Origin: Lysobacteraceae bacterium CU05-9 | Lineage (GTDB): Bacteria; Pseudomonadota; Gammaproteobacteria; Xanthomonadales; Xanthomonadaceae | Length of the DNA stretch: 64,000 nt | Assembly: GCA_007556525.1 (NCBI GenBank) | Contig: SWJS01000003.1 | Location: 249,595 to 313,594, forward strand | Direction: 5' to 3' | Part shown: positions 1-10,321 of the stretch, piece by piece | How positions within the stretch are numbered: position 1 is the first letter of the stretch | Layout: each line of letters begins with the position of its first letter | Position numbers and translations under genes: made by a program | Notes under the pieces: model-generated | Databases searched by the model: none | What the model was told of the DNA's origin: nothing | Seen by the model: only the letters and a program-made list of their open reading frames with translations

Positions 1-1032
1 TTTTTTGATACCGTCCGCCGTTTGATGTTGCGCATCACGTAACACCGGCACGAACAAACCGTCTGGTGAATCGACTGCAACACCAAGATCAACATGCGGA
101 TGCAACGTGCGCGTCAATGCTTCACCGTCGAACCATGCGTTCAATGCTGGTTCCTCACGGCATGCCGCAACGATCGCGCGTACTAGACGCGACGTGATGT
201 CTTGCTTGCCGATCCAGCCATTGATGTCCGCATCGTCCACGATCGTCGTCAAGACAACTTGCTCATGCGCCGAAGCCATGATGCGCGCCATATTGCGACG
301 CACGCCGGCGACTGGTGTTGGTTGTCCGTACTGCACATCCTTGCTTGGTGGTTGCGTGCGCATTGGCTTGCCGCCGGCGCTCAGCGAAGTCCGCTCAGCA
401 GAAGCGACCGGAGCTGCGGGAGCTGCAACGGGAGCTGCCGGTGCGGCCGATGGATTCTCAGCAAACGCCTGCACATCCTTCAGCGTAATCAAACCATCGG
501 CACCGGTGCCACGGACGCGTGCGAGATCAACGCGCAACTTGCGGGCCAATGCACGCACTGCAGGCATCGCCTTGATGCCGCCAACCGAAACGGCTTGCTC
601 GGTGTGCACGCTATCCGACGACACCATGGCACCAACGACAGTGCCGCTGTCTTCCTTGATCTCAACCGTTTCGGTATCGGCTTGCGGCTCACCCAGACGC
701 GGCTCAGGCGCCGCAGGTGCAGGAGCTGGAGCAGGCGAACCATGATGCGCTGGCATGCCGACAGCCTCTGAACGCTGCGCCGCATTCGGATCAATTTCGA
801 AGGTTGCCAAAACCGAACCCGTAATCACCACCGCACCGGACTCACCGGCCACCGAGACTAATTTGCCGGAGAAAGGCGAGGGGACATCGACGACAGCTTT
901 TGCCGTTTCCATGGAGACCAGCGGGTCATCCAAACCCACGGTGCCGCCAATTGGAACGTGCCATTCAACGACGGTGGCGTCCGGCAAACCTTCACCGAGA
1001 TCGGGGAGACGAAACTCACGTACATCTGACAT
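1..1032 (-). CDS. Branched-chain 2-oxoacid dehydrogenase E2 (dihydrolipoyl acyltransferase), C-terminus beyond window
   Basis: Partial: 344 codons are visible and the reading frame runs off the left edge. The protein opens with a lipoyl domain (MSDVREFRLPDLGEGLPDA) whose lipoyl lysine sits in ETAKAVVDVP near residue 45. A Pro/Ala linker follows, then a peripheral-subunit-binding domain (MPAVRALARKLRVDL, about residues 155-190) and the start of the acyltransferase core (GLFVPVLRDAQ close to the edge). ETAKAVVDV is typical of branched-chain enzymes rather than the ESEKATMEV of pyruvate dehydrogenase E2. The start has a good AAAGGA site and lies 12 bases after the E1beta stop, so it is the third gene of an E1alpha-E1beta-E2 operon. 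Substrate assignment is inferred from the partners. Confidence 0.88.
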   Translation of the reverse strand, partial: MSDVREFRLPDLGEGLPDATVVEWHVPIGGTVGLDDPLVSMETAKAVVDVPSPFSGKLVSVAGESGAVVITGSVLATFEIDPNAAQRSEAVGMPAHHGSPAPAPAPAAPEPRLGEPQADTETVEIKEDSGTVVGAMVSSDSVHTEQAVSVGGIKAMPAVRALARKLRVDLARVRGTGADGLITLKDVQAFAENPSAAPAAPVAAPAAPVASAERTSLSAGGKPMRTQPPSKDVQYGQPTPVAGVRRNMARIMASAHEQVVLTTIVDDADINGWIGKQDITSRLVRAIVAACREEPALNAWFDGEALTRTLHPHVDLGVAVDSPDGLFVPVLRDAQHQTADGIKK

Positions 1033-1044
1033 AACTAAGATCCT

Positions 1045-2034
1045 TTAAATGCTTTGTTCCATCGCGCGCTTAGCTGCGGTCACGATGCTGCGAGTGCTTG
1101 GAATATAGGCGTTTTCGAGTTTGAACAACGGAATGTGCGTGTCGTAACCCGTGACGCGAATGACTGGGGATTTCAAATCGAGCAAGCAAGACTCAGCCAA
1201 GCGTGCTGCAATCTCACCACCGAAGCCGGCTGTGCGAGGTGCTTCGTGCACGATCACGCAACGACCCGTGCGCGAGACCGATTCTGCAATCGTTTCGAAA
1301 TCCAACGGACGCAACGTCGCAACGTCGATGACTTCAGCGGAGATGCCTTCAGCCGCCAAAGTTTTCGCAGCTTCCAAACATTCCTTGACTTGAGAACCCC
1401 ACGTCACCAACGTGACATCGGTCCCATCGCGCAACACGTAGCAAACATCCAACGGCAACGCTTCACCATCATCAGGAACGAGTTCCTTGTATTGGCGATA
1501 GATGCGCTTCGGCTCGAAATAAATCACCGGATCCGGATCACGGATCGCCGACAGCAACATGCCGTATGCACGCTGTGGCGAAGATGGCAAAACAACGCGC
1601 AAGCCAGGCACGTTCGTAAACGTGGCTTCGTTCGCTTCCGAGTGATGCTCAGGAGCGCGGATACCGCCGCCCCATGGCACGCGCAAAACCATCGGCACAT
1701 GCAAGCGACCACGAGTGCGGTTACGCAAACGCGCGGCGTGACAAACGATGTGATCGACCATCGGATACACGAAGCCATCGAACTGCGCTTCGGCAACTGG
1801 CTTCATGCCAGCAACGGCCATGCCGACGGTCAAGCCTGCAATCGTTGTTTCATCCAGCGGCGTATCGATGACGCGGTCTGAACCAAACTCCGCATGCAAA
1901 CCGGCTGTTGCACGGAACACACCACCGTTGACGCCGACGTCTTCGCCGAGCACGACAACAGATGGATCGTGTTTCATTTCATAAGCCAATGCTTGCGTCA
2001 CGGCTTCGATCAAAGTGATTGGTTGTGCGCTCAT
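1045..2034 (-). CDS. 2-oxoisovalerate (branched-chain) dehydrogenase E1 subunit beta
   Basis: 329 residues, the normal length of a separate E1beta subunit. It pairs with E1alpha to form the thiamine-diphosphate-dependent heterotetramer that decarboxylates branched-chain 2-oxoacids and passes the acyl group to E2. Visible family motifs are the N-terminal VVLGEDVGVNGGVFRAT, the DTPLDE segment, FDGFVYP, and RVPWGGGIRAPEHHSE. The C-terminal transketolase domain holds VTLVTWGSQV and GRCVIVHEAPRTAGFG. Its start overlaps the E1alpha stop by four bases (ATGA), which indicates translational coupling. It could act on pyruvate as well, but aceF/lpdA genes of the pyruvate complex are encoded separately at 22.7-26.2 kb. 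Confidence 0.9.
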   Translation of the reverse strand: MSAQPITLIEAVTQALAYEMKHDPSVVVLGEDVGVNGGVFRATAGLHAEFGSDRVIDTPLDETTIAGLTVGMAVAGMKPVAEAQFDGFVYPMVDHIVCHAARLRNRTRGRLHVPMVLRVPWGGGIRAPEHHSEANEATFTNVPGLRVVLPSSPQRAYGMLLSAIRDPDPVIYFEPKRIYRQYKELVPDDGEALPLDVCYVLRDGTDVTLVTWGSQVKECLEAAKTLAAEGISAEVIDVATLRPLDFETIAESVSRTGRCVIVHEAPRTAGFGGEIAARLAESCLLDLKSPVIRVTGYDTHIPLFKLENAYIPSTRSIVTAAKRAMEQSI

Positions 2035-3104
2035 GCCTGACCCTCCCGTTGCATGGCCAACTCACGTTGCTCAAGGACCTCAGGTGGCATGTCGGCATAC
2101 AGATAATCAAACATTGCGGAGACCGGTGGCATTGGCGTCGTCAAGTAAGCATCAATTTCGTCAGCAACGAACGCATTCGTTTCTTCGATCAATTGCTTCT
2201 CCTGTTCTTCCGACCAAACACCCTTGTCCGTCAAATACTTGCGCAGACGAATGAAAGGCTCGACCTTCCAGGCGTTCTCGACTTCTTCGGCACCACGGTA
2301 ACGACGTGCGTCATCCGCAGTTGTATGGTCATGCAAGCGATACGTCAAAAATTCAATCAACGTCCCACCGTCACCGTTACGCGCTTGGTTGATCGCATCA
2401 CGGCAAGCCTTCAAAACAGCAATCAAATCGTTACCGTCGACTTGCACGGAGGTGAGACCGCCGGCGAAACCTTTCTGCGCCAGAGTTTCTGCACCCGTTT
2501 GCGCAGAACGCGGAACCGAAATTGCCCAACCGTTATTGACGATGCACAACACCAGCGGCAACTTGAATGCACCGGCGGAGTTAACGGCTGCGTAGAAGTC
2601 AGTTTTCGACGAGCCACCGTCACCGCAGGAGGACATGGCGACTTTGTTTTCGCCGCGTAACTTGAACGCTAACGCCGCACCTGCTGCATGCAACATTTGC
2701 GTGGAGATAGGAACGCAGAGTGGGAAGTCGTGACGCGCATTCGCAAAATCGCTGCCACGTTCGTCACCACCCCAATACAACAAAATTTCGCGCATCTGCA
2801 CACCACGCTCAAACAACGTGGCGTGTTCGCGATACGACGGTGCGAACAAATCTTCTTTCTCGAGGAATGCACCCATGCCAACGTGCGTCGCTTCGTGACC
2901 TAATGACGATGCGTATGTGCCGAGTTTGCCGGTGCGTTGCAAGGCGATCGCTTTCGTGTCGAATGCACGGCATGCAACCATCTTGCGGAAATAGGGGAGG
3001 AGGAATTGCGGGTCGGCGAGATCGGCCGGCGCGTCGGGAGCGAGATTGCCATCAGCATCCAGATACTGGATGTACGGCACCTCAAAGCTTGCAGCAACTT
3101 TCAT
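2031..3104 (-). CDS. 2-oxoisovalerate (branched-chain) dehydrogenase E1 subunit alpha
   Basis: 357 residues. The thiamine diphosphate motif begins with [18 protein letters not shown] at about residue 161 and ends in the NN of [10 protein letters not shown]. The DHTTADD stretch near residue 270 matches the conserved phosphorylation-loop region of branched-chain E1alpha. First gene of the minus-strand operon. It diverges from kynA across a 100-bp gap that holds the perfect palindrome CCCACGTGGG (3160-3169). The operon lacks an E3 gene inside the window, so it probably shares a lipoamide dehydrogenase, for instance the one at 24.4 kb (inference). Confidence 0.9.
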   Translation of the reverse strand: MKVAASFEVPYIQYLDADGNLAPDAPADLADPQFLLPYFRKMVACRAFDTKAIALQRTGKLGTYASSLGHEATHVGMGAFLEKEDLFAPSYREHATLFERGVQMREILLYWGGDERGSDFANARHDFPLCVPISTQMLHAAGAALAFKLRGENKVAMSSCGDGGSSKTDFYAAVNSAGAFKLPLVLCIVNNGWAISVPRSAQTGAETLAQKGFAGGLTSVQVDGNDLIAVLKACRDAINQARNGDGGTLIEFLTYRLHDHTTADDARRYRGAEEVENAWKVEPFIRLRKYLTDKGVWSEEQEKQLIEETNAFVADEIDAYLTTPMPPVSAMFDYLYADMPPEVLEQRELAMQREGQA

Positions 3105-3159
3105 ACTTCAACCTTTAGACTGTCCAACCTCACATTCTAACGGTTGGGGCGTTAAACCG

Positions 3160-3169
3160 CCCACGTGGG
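3160..3169. promoter_or_regulatory. Perfect 10-bp palindrome between divergent bkd and kynA operons
   Basis: CCCACGTGGG sits in the middle of the 100-bp divergent gap, about 35 bases upstream of the kynA start. No regulator gene lies next to it. It might be an operator for one or both amino-acid-degradation units, but a 10-bp palindrome can arise by chance. Confidence 0.25.
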
Positions 3170-3204
3170 TTTTGGTATTCTTGATGGAATACCGAGGAAT
3201 TCCA

Positions 3205-4074
3205 ATGGCCGTCGAAAAAAATCAGCGTGAACTCGAACAGGAAATTCACACCGACCTCCACGGTCGCCTCACGTACGGCGGTTATCTGCATCTTGATCGC
3301 CTGCTGAGCGCACAAGTTCCGATCTCGCAGCCGCCGCATCACGATGAAATGCTTTTCATCATTCAGCATCACGTTTCCGAGTTGTGGCTGAAGTTGTTGA
3401 TCCACGAACTCAAAGCCGCGCGCAATTATCTCGAAGACGATGTCGTCGGTCGCACGCGCAAAGTGCTCGCGCGTTGCAAGGTGCTTTTGCGGATGTTGAC
3501 GGAGCAATGGAGTGTTTTGGAAACGCTCACACCATCGGAATACATGGAATTCCGCGAGTTTCTTGGGCCTTCCAGCGGTTTTCAGTCGTTCCAATATCGC
3601 AGCGTTGAATTCCTATTGGGTAACAAAAACGCAGCCATGCTCAAAGTCTTCGCCTACGATCCGGCGATCCAAACGGCGTTGCAGGAGTTGCTCGACGCAC
3701 CGAGTTTGTACGACACGTTCCTCAGTTACTTGAAACGTTTCGGCCACGACATCCCGGATGAAATTCTCAATCGCGACTTCTCACAGCCGCATGTGAGTGA
3801 TCCACGGCTGACGGATGTTTTTGAGAAAATCTACGAAGACACTGACATGTACTGGCGTGAATACGCGCTATGCGAGGACATGGTCGATCTAGAATCGCAA
3901 TTCCAATTGTGGCGATTCCGTCACATGCGCACGGTCATGCGCATCATCGGCTTCAAGCGCGGCACCGGCGGCTCAAGTGGCGTCGGGTTCCTGAAACAGG
4001 CGCTGGAGTTGACGTTTTTCCCGGAACTGTTCGAAGTTCGCACCGAAATCGGCACCGACAAAGCATACGGCTGA
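3205..4074 (+). CDS. kynA: Tryptophan 2,3-dioxygenase
   Basis: 289 residues. Haem enzyme that opens the indole ring of L-tryptophan to N-formylkynurenine, the first step of the kynurenine route. Family motifs: [32 protein letters not shown] and the C-terminal [19 protein letters not shown], which carries the proximal haem histidine and the substrate-binding glycine/threonine loop. The start at 3205 is preferred because GAGGA lies eight bases upstream and the family begins just before the [14 protein letters not shown] segment. An in-frame ATG at 3184 would add only MEYRGIP. No kynureninase or formamidase gene is nearby. Confidence 0.93.
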   Translation: MAVEKNQRELEQEIHTDLHGRLTYGGYLHLDRLLSAQVPISQPPHHDEMLFIIQHHVSELWLKLLIHELKAARNYLEDDVVGRTRKVLARCKVLLRMLTEQWSVLETLTPSEYMEFREFLGPSSGFQSFQYRSVEFLLGNKNAAMLKVFAYDPAIQTALQELLDAPSLYDTFLSYLKRFGHDIPDEILNRDFSQPHVSDPRLTDVFEKIYEDTDMYWREYALCEDMVDLESQFQLWRFRHMRTVMRIIGFKRGTGGSSGVGFLKQALELTFFPELFEVRTEIGTDKAYG

Positions 4075-4158
4075 GTGTGTTTGTACCGCAGCATTGTGCG
4101 CTGCGTCATTTAATGAAACATTGACGAATGACCTAGTTTTGGGACATTCTCAACGATT

Positions 4159-4179
4159 ACCTGCGCACGGTGCGCAGGT
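4159..4179 (+). promoter_or_regulatory. Strong hairpin in the leader of the POT transporter gene
   Basis: ACCTGCGCA and TGCGCAGGT form a perfect nine-pair stem with a three-base loop, 32 bases before the transporter start. No run of T follows, so it is a poor intrinsic terminator. It may stabilise the kynA 3' end or act in the transporter leader. Confidence 0.4.
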
Positions 4180-4210
4180 GACTCACTTTCAAATATGAGG
4201 AAATCACCGC

Positions 4211-5713
4211 ATGAGCGGAGCCGCACTTCCAGGGCAAGATCAGAACGTCGTTCCTGACTTCCCGCAAACCATGGGCCATCCAAAGCCGCTTTGGATGTTG
4301 TTTATGACCGAATTCTGGGAGCGCTTTGCGTTCTACGGAATGCGTTGGGCACTTGTCCTTTACATCGTTGCGCAATTCTCCAGCGGTGGCATGGGCGAAG
4401 CCGAAGCATCGAAGATCTATGGTGCGTATCTCGCATTGGTCTACGCCGTTGCCGTGTTCGGCGGTTACGTGGCGGATCGGGTTCTCGGTTATCAGAAATC
4501 GATCATGCTCGGGGCGGTCATCATGGCGGCCGGTCTATTCATGGTGGCGTTCCCGCAGTTTGAGTTGTTCAAGCTCGGCCTCGCAACGATCGTTGCCGGT
4601 AACGGTTTGTTCAAGCCAAACATCTCGACGATGGTCGGCAAGCTCTATGCGCAAGGTGACGAACGCCGCGACTCGGCATTCACCATCTTCTACATGGGCA
4701 TCAACGCGGGTGCGTTTGTGGCGCCGATTTTGACGGGCTTCTTCGCTCGCCAAGTTTTCGGTCAGCAAAATCTGCCGGACTACCAAGCCGTTTTCATCAC
4801 CGCCGGCGTCGGCATGTTGATTTCGATGGTGTGGTTCTTCTTCGGCAAGTCGCAACTGAAGACCGTTGGTTTGCCACCTGAAGGCACGAACCAAACGTCG
4901 CGTTTCCTGATGGTGTTGGTCGGTTTGGCACTTGCCATTCCATTGATCTACTACCTGTTGACGATCGATGCGAAGAGCCTGCAGTTGTTCGTGCTGTTCC
5001 CATTGTTCGCGCTGCTGTGCATTGCATTGTTGGTTGAAGGCTTCCGCGTCGGCAACGTCGCACGTGACATGGTGATCGCGATGTTGATCATCTTTGCGTT
5101 CAACATTCTGTTCTGGATGTTCTTCGAACAAGCCGGCGCATCGTTTACGTTCCTCGCTGAAAAGATCGTCGACAAGCAAATCGGCAGCTGGACCTTCCCA
5201 ATCGAATGGTTCCAGTCGATCAACGCGATTGCGATCATTGCGTTGGCACCGATTTTTGCTTGGTTGTGGATCCGTCTCGGTAAGGCGAACCCATCGATTC
5301 CGCGCAAGTTCGGTATGGGTCTGATCTTCAACGGTTTGGCATTCGCATTGTTGATGTTTGCCTTGACGAAGTTGGTCTCTGACAAAAACATGATCCCTCT
5401 CTGGACCTTGGTCGCTGTCTACGTGATCCAAACGATGGGTGAGTTGTGCCTGTCGCCAATCGGTCTGTCCATGGTGACGAAGTTGGCTCCAACGCGCTTG
5501 GTCGGTCTGGGCATGGGCGGCTGGTTCCTCTCGACCGGTATCGGTAACAACCTGGCAGGTCTGTTCGCTTCGGAAGTCTCCGGCGAAACTGGCATGACCA
5601 CACAATCGGCTCTGGCCGGTTACACGCAAGGTTTCTGGTTGCTGGTCGGCGGTGGTGTCCTGCTGTTCCTGATTGCTCCACTGATCCAAAAACTGATGCA
5701 CGGCGTGAAGTAA
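4211..5713 (+). CDS. POT/PTR-family proton-coupled oligopeptide transporter
   Basis: 500 residues with about fourteen predicted hydrophobic segments, the usual size of bacterial POT proteins. The ExxER proton-coupling motif is visible in TM1 (EFWERFAFYGMRW, E34-E37-R38). The two PTR2 signatures appear as GLFKPNISTMVGKLY and FYMGINAGAFVAPILTGF. It imports di- and tripeptides across the inner membrane with protons. It follows kynA in the same direction after 136 bp with a hairpin between, and it ends at a strong terminator, so kynA and this gene may be partly co-transcribed. Substrate specificity cannot be read from sequence. Confidence 0.92.
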   Translation: MSGAALPGQDQNVVPDFPQTMGHPKPLWMLFMTEFWERFAFYGMRWALVLYIVAQFSSGGMGEAEASKIYGAYLALVYAVAVFGGYVADRVLGYQKSIMLGAVIMAAGLFMVAFPQFELFKLGLATIVAGNGLFKPNISTMVGKLYAQGDERRDSAFTIFYMGINAGAFVAPILTGFFARQVFGQQNLPDYQAVFITAGVGMLISMVWFFFGKSQLKTVGLPPEGTNQTSRFLMVLVGLALAIPLIYYLLTIDAKSLQLFVLFPLFALLCIALLVEGFRVGNVARDMVIAMLIIFAFNILFWMFFEQAGASFTFLAEKIVDKQIGSWTFPIEWFQSINAIAIIALAPIFAWLWIRLGKANPSIPRKFGMGLIFNGLAFALLMFALTKLVSDKNMIPLWTLVAVYVIQTMGELCLSPIGLSMVTKLAPTRLVGLGMGGWFLSTGIGNNLAGLFASEVSGETGMTTQSALAGYTQGFWLLVGGGVLLFLIAPLIQKLMHGVK

Positions 5714-5753
5714 ATCACTCCGCTGCGCGCTCCGGCGCGTTGCAATTCATCGG

Positions 5754-5784
5754 AAAGGGCGGCCATTTGGTCGCCCTTTTTTTT
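5754..5784 (+). terminator. Intrinsic terminator after the POT transporter
   Basis: GGGCGGCC (5757-5764) pairs with GGTCGCCC (5769-5776) around the loop attt. AAA/TTT extend the stem and eight T residues follow. It ends the plus-strand unit just before the convergent thrB. Confidence 0.88.
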
Positions 5785-5788
5785 GCGC

Positions 5789-6739
5789 TTACGTATTTAC
5801 GACTTCGGCCGACATGCCGTTGATCGGGACCACCCAACAATCGGAATGTAAGTCGACGGCTTCAAACGCCGCGACCATTGCGGATGAAGCCGAACGTGCA
5901 GCGGATTCCGATTCGAACCATGCGAACACGGAAGGTCCTGCGCCGCTGATTGAGCAACCCATTGCGCCTGAAGACATCGCCGCCGACTGCACCGCAGCGA
6001 ATCCTGGAATCAACGGTGCACGACGTGGCTCCACTAACACGTCGACCAAACCGCGACGAACTAAGGCCGAATCGCCGCGCTCAAGTCCGAGGACGAATTG
6101 CGCCAAATGCGAACCATAGCGGACAACTTCAGAAAGCGGATACGGATCGCGCAAAACAGAGCGTGACGACTTCGTGGGTAACGACATCAACGGATGCACG
6201 ACGACGGCATGCCAGGATGAAGGCACCTCGAAGCGGACCATATCGAGACCATGCGCGAGCACGACACCGCCCATCAACATCGGCGCAACATTGTCGGCTT
6301 GGCGCGAACCGCATGATGCGGATTCACCTTCAACAGCGAACGGCAACAAATCTTCGCGGGATAACGGCGTATCGAGCAACGCATTCGCAGCGACCAATGC
6401 CGCGACTGCAGAAGAAGCGGAACCGCCGAGACCGGCATTCAACGGAATGCCTTTGTGAATCGTCGCGTCAAAACCAAACGGCAACTCCAACGCACGCTTC
6501 AATGTGAGCAGCGCGAGACCGGCAGTGTTCGAAGCCGCATCCAACGGAATCGATGTCAAACCATCAATCGAACCATCAACGCCGATGATGCGAACGTCAT
6601 TGTGAGAAGCACGAGTGACGGAAACTTCATCACGCAACGATGCAATCGTGTGACCCAACAAATCAAAACCCACACCAATATTTCCGACACTGCCGGGGCT
6701 AAAGGCGCGTACGGTAGCGTCTTGTGAAGGAGAATTCAT
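5789..6739 (-). CDS. thrB: Homoserine kinase (GHMP family)
   Basis: 316 residues. Phosphorylates L-homoserine to O-phosphohomoserine for threonine synthesis. The GHMP ATP-binding motif is PLNAGLGGSASSAVAA near residue 100. FSPGSVGNIGVGFDLLG at the N-terminus and GCSISGAGPSVFAW near residue 260 are the other two family motifs. No Shine-Dalgarno sequence is evident before the ATG. It stands alone between peptide transport and tyrosine catabolism. The homoserine-forming dehydrogenase is 11 kb away under SAM riboswitch control, so the threonine branch is not in the same transcript. Confidence 0.93.
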   Translation of the reverse strand: MNSPSQDATVRAFSPGSVGNIGVGFDLLGHTIASLRDEVSVTRASHNDVRIIGVDGSIDGLTSIPLDAASNTAGLALLTLKRALELPFGFDATIHKGIPLNAGLGGSASSAVAALVAANALLDTPLSREDLLPFAVEGESASCGSRQADNVAPMLMGGVVLAHGLDMVRFEVPSSWHAVVVHPLMSLPTKSSRSVLRDPYPLSEVVRYGSHLAQFVLGLERGDSALVRRGLVDVLVEPRRAPLIPGFAAVQSAAMSSGAMGCSISGAGPSVFAWFESESAARSASSAMVAAFEAVDLHSDCWVVPINGMSAEVVNT

Positions 6740-6879
6740 GCGAATGCGTGACGTGTAAGCGGTTTCATCAATTTTCGATTATGGCAATTAAACGCTACAA
6801 ATGGGAAAATAGAAAAATAACCTCGCCCGTTACGGCGGGAGGGGACTTGCACGTTTATTTTTGAGTAGGAGACTTACTG

Positions 6880-7968
6880 ATGTCAGCCCAACCCAACCTC
6901 GGAATGGACGTTACGACGTTCGAGAACCCACTGGGAATCAATGGTTTCGAATTCGTCGAGTTCGCTGCACCGAAGGATCAGCAGGACGCAATGCATGCGT
7001 ACCTCATGAATATGGGCTTCAGCCCAGTGATGCGTCACAAGACGCGTCCGATCACTTTGTACCGCCAAGGTGGCGTGAATTTCCTCATCAACGATGATCC
7101 GGATTCGTTTGCTGCGAAGTTCGCAGAAGCGCACGGTCCATCGGCATGTGGCTTCGCAATCCGCTTCACCGAATCCACCGATAAAGTTTGCGAAACCGTT
7201 CTGGGTAACGGCGGCGAAACGTTTGATGATGCTGACGCTTCGAGCAAGGCGATTGATACGCCGGTCGTCAAGGGCATTGGCGATTGCATGCTGTACCTGA
7301 TTGATTCGGGTAAGGATGTTTATGCGGAAGACTTTTTGCCGGTGCAAGGCGCGGACCAGAATCCAGTTGGCTTCGGTTTGACCTTCATTGATCACCTCAC
7401 GCACAACCTGTACTTCGGCAACATGCAGAAGTGGTCGGATTATTACGAGCGTTTGTTCAACTTCCGCGAGATCCGTTACTTCGACATCAAGGGTGCGAAG
7501 ACCGGTTTGATCTCCAAGGCGATGACCGCACCGGATGGCATCGTGCGCATTCCATTGAATGAGTCGAACGATCCGAAGTCGCAGATCAACGAATACCTCG
7601 ACGCGTACAAGGGTGAAGGCATTCAGCACATTGCGTGCTTCACCGACAACATTTATGACACCGTTGAAGCGATGCGCGAGAAGGGCATTTTGTTCCTCGA
7701 TACGCCGGACACTTATTTCGATGTGATCGATCAACGCATTCCGAATCATGGCGAAGACGTGCCACGTTTGGCTAAGAACAAGATTTTGATCGACGCCGAC
7801 CCGGAAACGAAACAACGCAAGTTGCTGCAGATTTTTACGCAGAATGCATTCGGTCCAATCTTCTTTGAAATCATTCAGCGCAAGGGCAACGAAGGTTTTG
7901 GCGAAGGTAACTTCCAGGCGTTGTTCGAGTCGATCGAACGCGATCAAATGAAGCGCGGAGTTTTGTAA
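6880..7968 (+). CDS. hppD: 4-hydroxyphenylpyruvate dioxygenase
   Basis: 362 residues. Fe(II) enzyme that converts 4-hydroxyphenylpyruvate to homogentisate in tyrosine breakdown. The three iron ligands can be placed at H172 (FIDHLTHN), H248 (GIQHIAC) and E328 (FFEIIQRKG), with the [16 protein letters not shown]-terminal helix intact. A clear TAGGAGAC site precedes the ATG. The hmgA start follows the stop by two bases, so the two steps are co-transcribed. The gap to the divergent thrB is 140 bp and A/T-rich, and should hold both promoters. Confidence 0.96.
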   Translation: MSAQPNLGMDVTTFENPLGINGFEFVEFAAPKDQQDAMHAYLMNMGFSPVMRHKTRPITLYRQGGVNFLINDDPDSFAAKFAEAHGPSACGFAIRFTESTDKVCETVLGNGGETFDDADASSKAIDTPVVKGIGDCMLYLIDSGKDVYAEDFLPVQGADQNPVGFGLTFIDHLTHNLYFGNMQKWSDYYERLFNFREIRYFDIKGAKTGLISKAMTAPDGIVRIPLNESNDPKSQINEYLDAYKGEGIQHIACFTDNIYDTVEAMREKGILFLDTPDTYFDVIDQRIPNHGEDVPRLAKNKILIDADPETKQRKLLQIFTQNAFGPIFFEIIQRKGNEGFGEGNFQALFESIERDQMKRGVL

Positions 7969-7970
7969 AA

Positions 7971-9266
7971 ATGATCGAGAGCAGGGGATATCAGCCAGGA
8001 TTCGCGAATCACGTATCCACGGAGGCGGTCCCCGGCTCGTTGCCGATCGGCCGCAATTCGCCGCAGGTCGTCGCGCATGGTCTGTATGCGGAACAGTTGA
8101 GTGGCACGGCATTCACCGCGCCACGTTCGCATAACCGTCGCAGCTGGTTGTACCGCATCCGTCCGGCTGCGGTACACGGCAAGTTTGAGCGTTATCAGCA
8201 GCCGCGAATGAATCACGACTTCGCGCAAGGTCCGGTGTCGCCGGAACAACTGCGTTGGTCACCGATGCCGATGCCGACGCAACCCACCGACTTCGTTGAT
8301 GGCTTGTTTACTTATGCAGGCTGCGGTGGGCCTGAAGGTATCGCCGGCATGGGCGTGCATCTTTATGCTGCGAACAAGGATATGGAAGGGCGTTTCTTCT
8401 ATAACTCCGACGGCGAGATGTTGATTGTGCCGCAGCAAGGCCGACTGCACATCGAAACGGAATTTGGCGTCGTGGATGTCGAGCCGCATTTCATCGCAGT
8501 GATTCCGCGCGGAATTCGTTTCCGAGTGTCGTTGCCGGATGGTGAAGCGCGTGGTTACATCTGCGAGAACTACGGAGCCCTATTCCAACTCCCCGACCTC
8601 GGTCCGATTGGTTCGAATGGTTTGGCGAACCCGCGTGATTTTGAAATCCCGAATGCAGCCTACGAAAATGTTGATGGCGACTTCGAGTTGATCAACAAAT
8701 TTCAGGGGTATTTTTGGCGGGCTCCGATCGATCATTCGCCGCTGGACGTTGTGGGTTGGCATGGCAACTATTCGCCATACCGCTATGATTTAAGGCGTTT
8801 CAATACGATTGGTTCGATCTCGTACGATCATCCGGATCCGTCTATTTTCCTCGTGCTGCATTCGCCGAGTGCGGTGCCGGGTGTGAGCAACATTGATTTC
8901 GTGATTTTTGGGCCGCGTATTCTCGCGATGCAAAATACATTCCGTCCACCATGGTTCCACCGCAATATCGCGTCGGAGTTCATGGGCTTGATTGATGGTG
9001 TTTATGATGCGAAGGCCGATGGCTTTGCGCCGGGTGGTGCGTCGTTGCATAACTCGATGACGGGCCATGGTCCGGATGCGGAAACGTTCGAGAAGGCATC
9101 CAAGCACGACACGTCGAAGCCGGATTACATCGATGGCACGATGGCTTTCATGTTTGAGTGTCCGTTGGTGATCCGTCCGACGCAACAGGCGATGGATGCG
9201 GCGCACCGTCAGACCGAATACATCGATTGCTGGAAGGGTTTGAAGAACAACTTCAACCCGAGTTAA
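7971..9266 (+). CDS. hmgA: Homogentisate 1,2-dioxygenase
   Basis: 431 residues, the family's usual length. Cleaves the homogentisate ring to maleylacetoacetate. The iron site can be read as H330 and E336 ([14 protein letters not shown]) plus a histidine in [15 protein letters not shown] (H360 or H366). The N-terminal [19 protein letters not shown] is a hallmark of the family. It is the second gene of the hppD-hmgA unit. Maleylacetoacetate isomerase and fumarylacetoacetase genes, needed to finish the pathway, are not adjacent and must lie elsewhere. Confidence 0.96.
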   Translation: MIESRGYQPGFANHVSTEAVPGSLPIGRNSPQVVAHGLYAEQLSGTAFTAPRSHNRRSWLYRIRPAAVHGKFERYQQPRMNHDFAQGPVSPEQLRWSPMPMPTQPTDFVDGLFTYAGCGGPEGIAGMGVHLYAANKDMEGRFFYNSDGEMLIVPQQGRLHIETEFGVVDVEPHFIAVIPRGIRFRVSLPDGEARGYICENYGALFQLPDLGPIGSNGLANPRDFEIPNAAYENVDGDFELINKFQGYFWRAPIDHSPLDVVGWHGNYSPYRYDLRRFNTIGSISYDHPDPSIFLVLHSPSAVPGVSNIDFVIFGPRILAMQNTFRPPWFHRNIASEFMGLIDGVYDAKADGFAPGGASLHNSMTGHGPDAETFEKASKHDTSKPDYIDGTMAFMFECPLVIRPTQQAMDAAHRQTEYIDCWKGLKNNFNPS

Positions 9267-9351
9267 CACTCGATTTGCCATCGCTGGTTAAATTAACGTT
9301 GGAATTGCGAAAAATAACAGGCGCCCAGCGCCACTACCAGGAGCGGTAACG

Positions 9352-10308
9352 ATGTTTCAAATTGTCGGAATGTTTTTGCTGGGCGTACTCGTCCTCGGCT
9401 TCGGTGCGAGCCGCTTGATCAGCGGTGCATCCGGTCTCGCGCAGAAGATGAATTGGAGTCCGTTCCTGGTGGGCTTTTTCCTCGTTGCGTTTGCCACCGC
9501 ATTGCCGGAGTTGTCGATCTCCTTGCACGCGATGAAGTACGGCAATGAGCAATTGGCGCTCGGTACGGTCGTCGGTAACAACATCGTCAATTTTGGTTTG
9601 ACCTTGGGTCTCGCCGCAATTGCTGCGACGCTGGTTGTAAGCTGGCGTGCGTTGAATGGTGTTTTGCTCGGCGTCATTGCATCCACGGTTGCTGTGATTT
9701 TGATGGGTTGGGACGGCGAGATCACGCGCGTCGAAGGCATGATCCTCATCGTGTTGTTCATTGTGTTCACGATTTGGGCATTGATGAGCACGCGCTCGGA
9801 AGGTGGACGCATTCGCGAAGAATTGCAATCACTCGGACGCAACCGCAGTTCGTTGGTGAAGAACGTGTTTGAGATCGTGCTGGCGATCGCGTTGTTCTAT
9901 TTCGGCTCGCGCGCGATTGTCACGACGGCTCCGGCGATCGGTTTGGCGTTGAATCAGCCGCAGTTGATCGTGGGTTTGCTGCCGGTGGCGGTTGCGATCA
10001 GCGTGCCGGAAGCATTCGCAGCTTGGCTTGCGGCGCGTCGCGGACATGGCAACTTGGTCGTCGGTCACGTGCTGGGATCGAGCCTGATCAACATCAGCTT
10101 GGTCATCGGTTTGTTGGCGATGAAGGGCGGTCTGGAGATTCCTGCGTCGTTGCTGAGGTTTGAGTTGCCACTGGCAGCGATCGTTGCGTGCTTGATGTAC
10201 CCAATGCTCCGTGGCGACATGAAGATCACGAAGATGGAAGGCATTTTGCTGTTCCTGACGTTCCTGGTGTGGTTGGGCTTTGAGCTTATCCGCGTACCAC
10301 TCACCTAA
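9352..10308 (+). CDS. Calcium/sodium antiporter, CaCA family (YrbG-like)
   Basis: 318 residues with ten or so hydrophobic segments. The duplicated alpha-repeats that bind the cation are visible as ATALPELSISL with GTVVGNNIVNFGLTLG (first half) and VAISVPEAFAAWLAA with GHVLGSSLINISLVIG (second half). The PE acids of each half are the expected Ca2+/Na+ ligands. Inner-membrane exchanger, ion specificity inferred. The start has CAGGAG eight bases upstream. The stop lies 13 bases before nhaA, so the two ion antiporters form an operon. Confidence 0.9.
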   Translation: MFQIVGMFLLGVLVLGFGASRLISGASGLAQKMNWSPFLVGFFLVAFATALPELSISLHAMKYGNEQLALGTVVGNNIVNFGLTLGLAAIAATLVVSWRALNGVLLGVIASTVAVILMGWDGEITRVEGMILIVLFIVFTIWALMSTRSEGGRIREELQSLGRNRSSLVKNVFEIVLAIALFYFGSRAIVTTAPAIGLALNQPQLIVGLLPVAVAISVPEAFAAWLAARRGHGNLVVGHVLGSSLINISLVIGLLAMKGGLEIPASLLRFELPLAAIVACLMYPMLRGDMKITKMEGILLFLTFLVWLGFELIRVPLT

Positions 10309-10321
10309 TTTTAGGAAACAG

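Noticed and set aside
4535-5701. 388-residue minus-strand frame
   Set aside because: Antisense to the POT transporter; Gln/His/Asp-rich low-complexity product expected from the complement of membrane-protein codons.
6883-8112. 409-residue minus-strand frame
   Set aside because: Lies opposite hppD, an unmistakable gene, and spans its junction with hmgA; no start signal or family match.
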